Positions 23,798 through 35,400 of a stretch of DNA of 64,000 nt are shown here, one piece after another. Source of the stretch: Ptychodera flava (taxonomy: Eukaryota > Hemichordata > Enteropneusta > Ptychoderidae); NCBI RefSeq assembly GCF_041260155.1, contig NC_091931.1, positions 47,005,433-47,069,432 on the forward strand, in the 5' to 3' direction. A program made the translations under genes and the position numbers. The notes beneath the pieces were generated by a model that ran no database searches, was not told the origin of the DNA, and saw only the letters and a program-made list of their open reading frames with translations. How positions within the stretch are numbered: the stretch's first letter is position 1; each line of letters opens with the position of its first letter.

Positions 23798-25341
23798 CGA
23801 CGTAGTTGCTTACTTCAATAGTAAAAAACACACGGAAAATATGTCATTTATTTCAAAGGCTTTTGCTTGTATATTTGCGTCAGTAGTCAACGCAAGACAC
23901 GATACAATCTGATATGTCGATGGGCTAGGAATGTGCATACTTCAACTATAATAGGCATAAACCAACGTGGTTAAAAGACAGAAGTATCAACAAAATAAGT
24001 AAAAAAAAAAAAAAACAGGGCAGCAACATTCGCCAGAAATTAAAAAGAATTCCTCCGTTGAAGGTATCGTGTTCTTTTTCAAAGTCTCAAGTTTATTCGG
24101 AAACGTGCGGCATCTAGTAGGGCTGTTTCTGATTGCACGGAGTTTTGTCAAAGTAACTTCAAACAGGTGCACAACAGGCACATGAATTGCCCTCCACAGC
24201 TAATGTCTTGTAATCTTTGTTTCGCATCGAACGGATCCAAGCAGATTCACCTTGATCATTTCGATGATATATGTACACCAACATTGGATCTGTAGACGAT
24301 TGCGAAAATAATCATCAACAGACGTGAATGTCCGAACAAACTAATGAGCTAGTCTAATTAAAGATGCTGACTACGTTATACGTGTACATGGTTCATCTGG
24401 AATCAATGATGCAGTCCGTTATTGTCAATTCGGAATTAAAGGGACATGAGCAGTAACTTTTGACTATTTTTTCAGTATTTTAATTCTGTAAATCTACTAT
24501 AGTTTCTCATCCTAATACCTACATGTGCTATGCTAATTTAAAGTGTCCATTACTCTGCTTGTCAACACACCCAGTACATGTGTAATGACCATTGTTATTG
24601 TTGATAAATGATTCTAGTCCGGACTTGAATACAGCATTCAACAATAATGCCTGATTATATCCATTTAGACTGCATCGACAAGGTATGCACTTGGTATTTA
24701 TTTCATCATAGCCCAGGGATTAACACCAGAAACTGGAGTCAAAACGGAGAAAAATACTGAAAAAAGCTAAATGGGACAGCTAATGGAACTTTTTAATACA
24801 CAATCCAATGGCTAGCATTTTGTTGTGATGAACCTGTAGCTGAAGAGTGTAACTCCAAAGTTGTATATTTTTCATTTGGTAAGAAGCAGCATATTTTTAC
24901 TGACAGAAATATTTACAGCTAATAAGACCAATATTTTCACGTGTCACATGTCCACGTGTCAGGGAAATGCAGACAACTTTGATGCCGGAGCTTCCTGACA
25001 ATGAGATTAAGTGCAGCGCAGGTGCAAAGACAAATTTGTCTTCACAAACGTTGCGCCTACGCTCTAGCTGTCTGGTAATGATTGGCTAGGCTTGCAGATG
25101 CGTTACAGTAATAAGCACATGGCAAACGAGACAAAACACTCGAAAGTGAGGCAGGGACAAGAACATATGGCAGCCAATGAATGAACTGCATTCGGAACAG
25201 TAAATATTAATGAGACTTGAGGACATAAGGCAGCCAATGAATGAACGCAGATGGGACATAGGGACATAAGACCTACCAATCAACGTGAGCGACGCTGGGG
25301 TTTAGGACACAAACTTATGTCCTAAATGGTATACGTCTAGT
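23196..25341. mobile_element. DNA transposon with ~230-250 bp terminal inverted repeats
   Basis: The left arm starts TAGACGTATACCATTTAGGA (about 23196) and runs to about 23440; the right arm is its inverted copy, ending at about 25341. The arms contain an internal hairpin (GGACATAAGTTTGTGTCC) and twice-repeated CATTCATTGGCYGCC words. The arms have drifted slightly. TA is present at both outer ends and may be the target duplication. The interior (about 1.6 kb) has a C run at 23624-23647, an AC/CA microsatellite at 23763-23793 and no transposase. It lies between the FAAP20-like gene and ATP5PB. Confidence 0.75.
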
Positions 25342-25344
25342 AAA

Positions 25345-26393
25345 ACCACAGGGGTGAATCGCTCAGTGACACTAGAGACACAGACATTAACTGAAACTGC
25401 AGATGTAGCAAAGCTGAGATTTCATAGTAATTCTTATGGCAACAAGATTTTGGTCTGAAAACAAAAACTACTCCGTATGAAAGAATTCTGAAAATCTGAT
25501 GTTATGCGATATAGCGGTCTCGTGTTTTAGTAGTGAGCGATTTTGAAATAAACTGTCTGAAGGAAGTGTCTTTTCTACCAATGACACATTCAAAAATCTT
25601 GAGTCAATACCGGACCTAACTTATGAACTGTCCTGCCACAAAGTGTGATTGTCTAGGTCCAGACATATTATGATGCAATTCGAAAAATACCACAAAGGAT
25701 GCACAAAGACAATGGCATATTGCCTCACACGAAGAGGATGGCGATATGCTGCACCAATATCGGAGTGCATCTACTGTGATATTTTCGCCAAACCCTATTA
25801 TTATACCTCTTAAGTTCATGACTGGGGTGTCAAATGGGCTGAACATTGACCATTTCATGCAATGTCAAAGATTTTTTGTTACAATTTATAGCACAAGTAT
25901 TGAACTCTTTATCTTGCATGCTTTACTGGATAGCCATGTGGACTACACGTACAGAGTGCCAGACATAGTCTGGCCTCTGTGTATTTACTGTTGTCCAAAT
26001 CGTACAATTGGATCCATTGAAACAGTTTAGCAGTCAATGCACAGAGGTAGCCTCAGAGTGCAATGTACATGTGGGACGGCTGGAAACGATCAAATGACAG
26101 AACAGCTGTTCCATGTGCCTTTCTTAGTATACACAAAAATGTACTGCTCTCTACGGTCTATGTATAATAATAGTCTTAATTAGGTAGTTTTGTCCTGTTA
26201 GCTGATGCGGTGAAAATGATGGGAAGCCAAGAGGATTCTTGTAAAGTACCTTTCACAATTGGCATTGCAATCTCTTTCATCCACTGGAAATTATTTTGAC
26301 ATACAACAACATCACAATTCCTTCAATACATCTGAAAAACAGAAATCCATGACCACACAATAAAATATCCACCAATACATTTGATCTAAAACA
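25345..26393. other. Intergenic stretch 3' of ATP5PB, nothing recognised
   Basis: I see no exon or clear repeat boundary here. Open frames of 80-94 codons at 25616-26030 have no recognisable content. Confidence 0.4.
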
Positions 26394-26399
26394 TTTATT
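26394..26399 (-). terminator. Candidate poly(A) signal of ATP5PB
   Basis: TTTATT on the plus strand reads AATAAA on the minus strand, about 210 bp past the ATP5PB stop codon. Confidence 0.5.
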
Positions 26400-26608
26400 T
26401 TTCTGCACCGGTTATATTACAATAAAGTGTGTCTGAAATAGAGAAATGACACAATATTACTCAAACTTTCAATTTGTGAAAACCAAAGTCTTATTTCTCT
26501 ATCCACACATTTCATTAGTTTTCGGACTTCTCAGGAAAAAACTCTTGTCACATCAAATTCAAACTATACGGTTCACTCTTGTAGGGTATTTCAATAACTA
26601 CATTATGT

Positions 26609-29600
26609 CTATGCTCTGGCTGCAAGGCTTTTCAGATCCTTTATACACTGAGCAATGTTGGCTTTTTCCTGATGAGATAGAAAGAAACCACATTAGTTCC
26701 AAACCAACGGCATCTGAATCAAATCATGAATTCCAAACGAAAGGCTGGTGGCATAATGAGTTCATAAATGAGTTGCTAGTCATAACTTGCATGCCATTGA
26801 TTAAGTCAGTGACAGAGACAATTCTGTACCTCCAGTATATTACTTGAACTTAACAAGAGCTGATCGTACAGTGTGTGCTGTATTGGTGCAAATCAAAAGA
26901 TTAAATGAAAAGTGGATGAGTTATCAGAACTCTCTCCCTTCATCAACTCTTCAGCGAACCCTTTCCTAGAAAGCATTACTTACACGTGTTTGATATTTTC
27001 AATGGCAGGATTTAGAAAATATTTTACATCTCAAGAATGATGCAACTAGTGGCATAATGGGTTCACAAATGAGTAGCTTGTCACTTGCTATCCAGATATA
27101 CTCAGTTTATATTGGTATCATCATGACAATTACCTGTTCTGGTGTTATACTTTGTATGACATTCTTTTCAATCCATTCTACCATGTGTTGCTGTTGAGCT
27201 CTTCTCTTCAGATTCTCAACTTCCAAATGGTAGTCCTAAAATTTGGATTAAAATCAGTGACAAATGGTCAGCTTCATGCATAGGTATCACATAATTTTTC
27301 AAGCATCTATTTCAAAAAGGAAACAAAATAGACATACTTATTCTGGGGTAATTGTTATTTTTCAATCTTGACAGACACCGTCAATCTTGGTTAGCATGTT
27401 TGTAATTCATCCGTGTTAACCCTTTTCCTGCTTATTTGGTCAAAATCAGGCAAACATTCAGTGGGAACTAAGTTGATAATAAGACATTTTTTTCCTTCAC
27501 TGACTCTTGTCCACCTTCCATTATCCACAGGTATGTGAAAATTATTGAATTCTGACATGAATACACATAGCTAACTCATCTTCAAAATGGGCGACTTTCT
27601 CACAAAATGCCATGCATGATAATTGGTCTCATCTGCAGTCTTCTACATAAACATAATATGAGGCTGTTGACCTGCCCTGGCAGGAAAAGGATTAATTTTG
27701 TGATGGACATTCCAAATGTGACACATTTGGACACTCCAAATGTGTCATTTTAAACGAAGATAACTTACCAGCTTCTTCTTGACTTCTTCAGCTACTGTAT
27801 GTAACCTTTCCCTGTAGGCAGTTTCTATTTGCATAGCAACATTTTCCTGTGTAAGTAATCACGATGTTTGCAAATCTGTCATTCATTGTTATGTTTATTT
27901 TTAAAATTTGGGAAATGGTAACTTGTAGGATGGGATTTATTAACCTGAAGAAATAGTTTACTATCAAGAAAAAAATATATTTTTTCATAGGAATTTCAAA
28001 GACCTGTAATGCACAGATGTGAGATTACAAAGAAAAATTTAGCTTGTAAGTCAGAAATGAAATACATACAAGCACGTTCATCTTCAGTGATGCAGTGTGG
28101 GAAGGCTCCCTTATATATGCTAAACCGTAAATTTGCTATCAACCTCACTTGAAAAGATTGTATATTCAAATCAACATTAGTTTAGCAAGATAAAAACTTC
28201 TACTGATTTTAATATGTATATTTCACAGTAACAACACTGCTTGCTGGTTCCCATAAATGACTGAATACTCTTTCGTACAAGGAACAAGGCTTAGTGTTTT
28301 TGCATTCTGTGAAGTGTATCCAGGACAGACTTTACGGTAGAATGCACCTCAAGGCATACATTTGGACTCTCAAATTTTTACAATATGTTTCTGATCTTCT
28401 GCTTGTGGCAGCTTGTTTTGAAGCTCTCTGAGAAAATAGACTGACAGCCTTATTTTTGTGTAAATTGAAACTTTAATTTTTCCAATGTTTCCTCACAGAA
28501 AATTAACATGGGGATGGCAGCCATTTTGAAATTTCAATTTCAATTTCAAATATTGGTAAATGTAAGGTGATTTTGTTTTCATAGTACTTCAATTTGTAGG
28601 GACACCTGAATTTTATTGAGTTTTAAAGAAGGAAGTTTGAGCAAAAGTTTCAGTCTTTCAATTTTGATGCACATACTACCTTAATAGAAGCTAGATATCA
28701 CATCAGTATTTTTTGAACATCCACTGTAACTTACCCGTTTGGCATCAAATAGCATATCTCTGCCTTCCAAGCGCCACTGTTCTTTTTGCTCATTTGCAAT
28801 TAGATCTTGATAATTCTGAAGTTCTGCATCCTTAACATCTTGTGCAGCTTGAAGTTGTTCCTGTGAGAGAACACATAAACAAGACAACAATGTATGAATT
28901 ATGATCTTTTCTATTTGTGTACTGAATAATTAAAATGTGGACATTTGAAGAGACTTTATGTAGGCCATCTAATTGAGCAATATCAAGAATAAGCCAACAA
29001 TTTTTGTTTCAAAACCAAAAACACTGATATCTTAACACTGGGTAAGATTCCAAAACTTACATCTCTAGCTTTATCAGCGGCTGCTGCATACAATGGACCA
29101 AACTTCTTGACACCATAGATAAGAAAGCCAAGTGCAACAGCTCCGTGAAGTGTTTCATGACTGAGAACATAGATTTCTTTGTTTAGCAAGTACATAAGAA
29201 ATCCTGCACCAAAGACATAAGGACCTACGGATGGAAGAAGTTGAAAATGATTTGAATGTGATTACTGCACCCTTATTTGAGTGTACAAGTAGGATGTATA
29301 AATGCATCTGATTATCATACCAGTTTTCTGTACATAGCAACAAAGTGTTACGAACAGCATAACATTACTGACTATTATGGTAAGCACAAACTTAACTATT
29401 AAAATGAAAAAAACATACAGTGATTAACAAACTAATACAATAATCTATATTGATACATTGAAACAATAGATTTACTGTCCATTTCTATTTGTGTGAAAAG
29501 ATTTTACTAATAACATCAAAATTTTACCTGTAACGCCTGTTTTGTTATAGAAAAGTGTGAACCATTCCTCCGGTATGAATCCAAGTCTGGTTTTACCACC

Positions 29601-31300
29601 TTCTTCCGGCATTTTGTAAGGCATTAGATCTTGACTGGATGTATGGAAGGTAGCTTTTGGAGACGTGGCAACACTGTAGTTTATTAAAAAGTGGTGGTGG
29701 TGGAATTAACGTGTGATAAGTATATGCAATGTTAATGTTTGAGTTGTCATATTTTTGAGGAAGTAACCGAGTAATATTGATACAAGATTTGTGTGAAAAT
29801 AGGTAAGAAGTACAAAATTTGGCCAACCTGATCACTAAGGGATAACAATATTAGACCTTATTAATCCATGCAATTACCAAAGAACAGCAAGATAAACAAC
29901 TTGAAGAATGTGGTCAAAATTCTCAAGGTAATGGACAAAACATTTATTGATGTAACGAATGTACATATCTAGGCATCCCCTAGCCGTAAAATTGTAGCTC
30001 TATGGTGAGGTAGTCGGTGAGTTTTGGTTTTTGCGACCTCGCTCACCAGAAGAGCTACAATGCCAAAGGCCCTGTAGCGTTCAAAATAAGCGTGCCGCAC
30101 ATGGCGCGGCATTCTGATGTGAAATCCCTCAGATTTACTGCATTTTGTCGTACCAATTTATCACTACTGAAGACTAAACACCATACTACACTAACCTTGT
30201 CGTTTATGGGGTATGGTATTTATTCAAACATGTCGATCGCCTTCCAAAAACAAAAAGCTTCCAAAAAGCTGCCATTACCAACTTCCGGTAATGACGGCTC
30301 CCAGAAACATGCTCAATGTTTATGGAACGTGATCAACGTGCTTGAACAAATACCAAAATACTAAATACGACAAGGCTAGCGTAGTATAGTGTTTAGTCAT
30401 CAGTAGTGATAAATTGGTATGACCAAATGTAGTAAATATGTGGGATTTCACATCAAAATGCCGCGCCATGTGCGGCGTGCTTATTTTGAACGCTAGAGGG
30501 CCTTCAGCATTGTAGCTCTACTGGTGAGCGAGGTCACAAAAAACAAAACTCACCGACCTCCTCACCATAGAGCTACAATTTTGCAGCTAGGCATCCCCAT
30601 GAATATGATGGATGTAGTTTTTGTAAGAACATAACCAATTCATGTGTCAAAGCATTAATCATTAATGGCTTTTAATAACTGGTAGAAAAGAAGCCCAACA
30701 GTTCATGGACTTGTCTTCATGTTTTGCTTACCATGCTCTTGCCAGGCATACGGGTCTTACTTGCATGGCAATAGAGCCTGCGAGAGAAGTAAAATGGAAA
30801 ATGTTGGTACCGTTAGTGAACATATTATACCTTGCGAAATAATTTAACAATTCAACTTTCTTCATTAACCTGTTTCAGGCCTAAACTCCTATTTATAGGG
30901 ATAGTAATCGTGGGTAGTAAATTACCAGAAAAATCGGGCCTGACACTGGTCAATCCTCACTATTAAATGTAAGCAGTTAAAGAAAAGAACTGTCTTGTCA
31001 AAAGCCAAAATTTCATGGAGATCATAAAATTTTGATGGTAGCGGTTAGCTTCATGGTGAAACTAGGTTTGATATTGTCTGCTGTCCGATCCACAACCTCC
31101 TAGGAAAACCTCGAGCTGCAGCTGCTGTACAGTACAGTGAACTGCAGCAAATGTGCACGTAGTAGGTATTAAACGGACCGAATTATAGACAGGCACGGCG
31201 AGACCTAATATTTACCAATAAAATATATGGCACTGGCGTTGATCTTTTCATAGAATAATAGCAAATACGAACCTGTGCGTGTTGCCACTGTTCGTAGCAT
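26609..31300 (-). CDS. ATP5PB: Mitochondrial ATP synthase subunit b (peripheral stalk)
   Basis: Eight exons (right to left): 31273-31300, 30732-30777, 29528-29673, 29061-29224, 28735-28860, 27769-27846, 27134-27235, 26609-26668. All phases join into 249 residues; the human protein has 256. The N terminus, [10 protein letters not shown] and on to RPVCLARA, is basic and lacks acids, as expected of a mitochondrial targeting peptide. Family landmarks follow: [20 protein letters not shown], the membrane hairpin region with [25 protein letters not shown], then a long charged helix with [12 protein letters not shown] and [13 protein letters not shown]. The last exon ends [19 protein letters not shown]. 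The product anchors F1 to Fo in the inner membrane. Its start codon faces that of WDR77 about 1.1 kb away. The first intron's donor is GTTCGT, which is weak. Intron 2 carries a Mutator-like MITE. Confidence 0.95.
29981..30589. mobile_element. Mutator-like MITE with 9-bp target duplication
   Basis: Long inverted arms start TAGCCGTAAAATTGTAGCTC (29981) and close with GAGCTACAATTTTGCAGCTA (30589). They pair for roughly 200 bp with some mismatches. GGCATCCCC flanks both sides (29972-29980, 30590-30598), a 9-bp direct repeat as left by MuDR-type elements. The interior has no transposase. It lies in intron 2 of ATP5PB. Confidence 0.8.
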
Positions 31301-32435
31301 TTTGACTATTCAGAAATAGTGTTATCAACAGCAAAGTTGTCCCCTTGGGCCGCCTCAGCTCTTCTGCTCGAATCCAATATGGCGGACACCGGCTTGACAC
31401 GAAAATAGCCGATATTAGGTGAACAATTCCGAAGATACGGACTGCATAGGTATGTGTCATGCATTTTGATTGGCTAACACGACCAGCTTCTGTATCGCTC
31501 TGGTTTACAGCAAAAAACAGGATGGTTGGACAGTCTCATATACATTACGTTTACTTTTTTGTACGTAGCATACAAGTTTTGTAGATAACACTGTAGATAA
31601 GAAGAGCCGACTCATTTGAGTGTCTGGATAGAACACACAAGGGAATTGATAAATTACTTGTTGAGTTGATAGTAGAGACTGAAGTTAATTAGGACAGCAC
31701 TCTCGCTAAACAAACCATAATACAATGTATACCTACTGATGCCAATCTGTTTTTATAGACACACAAGGATAAACAGTGGAGTGGAGTGTTACATGATTGG
31801 TATTTCACTCAAATGAGTCGGCTCTTTTATCTACAATGTTATCTATAGAACTTGTGTGGGACTTACAAAAAAGTAAACGTAATGTATATGAGACTGTTCA
31901 ACCATCCTGTTTTTTGCTGTAGTAGTCTTTATATTAGTACCGAAGTAAATGTCCATTCAAATTTTCTTCTTCGTTCAAATCTTGAAAAAGGAATAAAAGA
32001 AATATAGATATGGGTTATTCCATTACATGGTTTATTGAACGGGCTTCTGCCCCTCACTTTCTGGCCAATCAAGCGTGGTGTACTGAAAGACAAATACGCT
32101 GTTTTACGACTTTTGCGACGATATACGTGGTAAAGTCTTTTGCTGTATGATTTTCGCTGTGAAGGAATTCGTTCACGTTTAAACGTAAACGAAAGGGATT
32201 TAATTTATTTAAATATTGTTTAATAAAATATCTAACCAAGAGAGACTGGCATATTCATAAACATTTTATGAACTGTTTTACGGCGGTTCAAACGGCACAA
32301 CATGTGATCTGAATACGAGATACGATCAGGCGGCGGTCAATGTGAGAAGAAGCGCACCAGTGAGTCTGATCGCTCTGTGTGTCATCTTAAAGACGGGATT
32401 ATAAGAAGAGGCAGACAAATACTCAATATAAGACA
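31301..32435. promoter_or_regulatory. Candidate bidirectional promoter region of ATP5PB and WDR77
   Basis: The two start codons diverge from this 1135-bp interval. A 412-bp MITE with its TA duplication accounts for over a third of it, so before that insertion the genes were about 720 bp apart. Sequence near the ATP5PB start (31320-31400) is richer in G and C than the surroundings. I see no convincing TATA box, which fits two housekeeping genes. Promoter function is inferred from position. Confidence 0.55.
31508..31919. mobile_element. Tc1/mariner-type MITE
   Basis: The arms start CAGCAAAAAACAGGATGGTT (31508) and end with the complement at 31919. They are about 120 bp each with small differences, and TA flanks both ends (31506-31507, 31920-31921). 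The remaining loop of about 170 bp is non-coding. It sits between the divergent ATP5PB and WDR77 start codons. Confidence 0.8.
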
Positions 32436-35400
32436 ATGGCGTCGGTTCCTGCTGCTATGGAAAAATATTTAGATGTTATAAAGCATAATAACGGTGAGTA
32501 CAAGAAGGTAAAAATGTCAGTCTGTGATATGTACATAATGTAGTGATTCCCTTTGGGACTCGGAGACTCAATTCATTCAAACGTTGCAAGCCGTCGTTGA
32601 GTGAGATGTTTTTCTTAAAATTCAATGATGGTAACACTTCGAGGGGACAGCTTTTCAGTGTTGTAATGTTTTTGCACTTTGTAAGAGTAAGGCCGAAAGA
32701 AAATAATTGTTCATCTCGAGCAACAAGAATTCAATGTTTTACATGATTACCACGGTCCCTCCACAAAATTTTGTGGAGGGACCGTGGACATACATACATC
32801 TCAATTCTAGCCATTTGAAGTTGAACCTTGTGACACGGAGTGAATGGCCCAGACCATTATCACACAGGGAAAAAAGTCAAGAAACCACTAATTTTTGTGC
32901 TTTCGGTTTAAATGCAAAGCATTGAATATAATGTATACATTACATTGATCTCTGGACCCAGGCTTTGACCTCGCGCACACTGGGGGAGTTATGGGTTTTA
33001 GCACGGTCCCTCCACAAAAGGGACCGTGGTTTTAGCAATACTTGTACAACTGAAGCACCTGTGGTCACCTAAGTACAACAACTACTGTTAATTGCATCTG
33101 AGAACCTGTAGCTTTTACAATGAAGCCATGCCTTGCTGGCATGGATTATTATATATGCCTTTGTGGAGAAGTCTGTAATAGTATACTATAACAGCTTTCA
33201 ACTTTGCCCCCCCCTCCCCCCCCGCCACCAACTGCTGTCATGGTTGCACCCTTTGTGCCTTACAAGCAAAATTGATTCATTACTGACTTGAGAAAGTTCT
33301 TCCTGGCTTCACAGTAAATGTTAGATACATGTATGCACGTTTTGCACAGAAGAGGCGGTACATCAAAGTTACTGAGTATGGGGCTTTCAAGTGTTCAAGT
33401 TCAACTTCATTCAAAATCAATAGGGTAAATATTTGGCAAATATTGAATGTCTTTCAGTCACTGAAATTATCCTCAAAAAGATGTTTGTAACATATGTGAC
33501 TTATCATATCAGAGCAACAAATATAAGAACTTGAAAACGCTATGATTGTGAGATTCTATCAACTTTGCATCAAATATGACACTGTCATGTTAAAGAATCC
33601 CCCACAATATAGATTTACTGCGATCAGAGAGTAGTACTGTATATGAACACAGATTTGTCAATAACATCCGGTCTTGTACTGTTTGATGCAGAATTCAAGT
33701 TTTCTGTCTCAATTTTCAGATGGGTCGGTGATATTTGGAGCATCTGGTCTGACTGGACGTTACTGGGCTGGATCACTTTGGTTTTACAAAGATCCATCAT
33801 TTGCTCCAGACATCATGAAATGTAGTGCCGGTGTAGCCACAGAAGCAGGTGTTGCTGACCTGGAATGGATTGATGACACTAGGTTAGCTTTGGCATCAGA
33901 TTCAGGTATGACAATCAGATTTACTTTAGTATCATATTCTTGTGAGTTCATTAGCATTGATTTCAGATGGATACATCTATATACTGTGAATTTTGGTCAA
34001 CCTTTGTTGTGATTGAGGAAACAAAAGTACCTTTATAGTCATAAACATCCTTTTAACGTTGTACTGTTTTCATTGAATGTTTTCATCATTAAATTTAAAT
34101 TTAAAGAAGATCACCATTTTTGTGTTCATACAATCTACATTCTAAGATTATTTATCAAAAGTCATTTTGTTTTAGCTAGAATGGTAGTTTATCTTTGCAT
34201 CCTTATGCCTGTGTGCAAAATTATTAAATGTGCAGTGAATCACAAAGACTTACGAGGGTTTTCTTCTCTTTTACTATTTTCAATAAATTAGGTGCAATTG
34301 AAGTGTGGCAGTTGGTAGACAATCAGACAAGTTTCAAGAATTTATTTAACTTATATGAACATGACAACTCTGCCTCATCTGTGAGTCTTAACATGAAGAA
34401 GAATAAAGCTGCAAGTGGCAGTGCTGACATGAGGTAAAACTTTTGACCTCTGTAAAAAACTTAACCCCAACCTTTTGTCCAGTAACAATTTTGATACAAA
34501 TCCACCTAACCAGAAATGTGCATTTCATCTAGTGGTACATATGCATCTACTTGGCTTTGTAGTCTAATATCGCATTATTGTAATGAGTTCATAACAAAAG
34601 CCACTTTTTCAGTGCGATCAACAAGTCAAGACACATAGCATCACTTCCCTGTCTGCCAAGTCAGTAAAAAGTGGTATTGAGCCAAAACCATATGTATTTT
34701 CACCCACTTGGCTTGGTATGTTATAGCAGCTTCAGTCTGTAAAAATCATGTTTACAGTATCTCTGTCTTCAGGGACCTTCAGATCGTTTTTTTTGTTAAA
34801 ATGCACCATATGAGACATGTTTTGCTTCACCAGCTTTAACCAACTTGACCTGATGGTGAAATAAGACCTTGGCAAGAAAAGGGATGTATTATGTAAATCA
34901 GAAAGTTACACAAGTCAAGGTTATTATGAAAGTATGGACACAGACATCAGTGCAACATATTACCCCATGCAGAATAGGAGTTCAGTAAAAGCTTTCTTTG
35001 CACACTCAAAATTGTGGTGTTCTAAGTGGCAGATGTATAGTTAATAATTTCTTATATTTGATGCATCGATAAATGATATTATCACCAGGAACCAGATGTA
35101 ATATAAATCAGGAAGATTGTATAAATGAATTTTGTCTTTGAAATAGTGTAGATGAAAAAATTGCATATTTAATTATTGAGATTGAAATTTTAAAAACTGA
35201 ACCGTGTGTCATTGACCTTCTAATGCATTTTATTGTACAGAAAGTGGAGAATTAGAGAAGTACTTATCTGCCGTGAACAAAGTGATGAAATGCATCTAAA
35301 GAAATATGATTACATCGGGATTAAATGTATCTAGAAAGCCGATGACAAGGACTTGTCTTTGAGTTTGGCTCTGAGTAAATTCATTCTGTGTATTAAAACC

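Noticed and set aside
26446-26847. Plus-strand open frame of 133 codons
   Set aside because: It is antisense to the last ATP5PB exon and its flanks, and has no recognisable domain.
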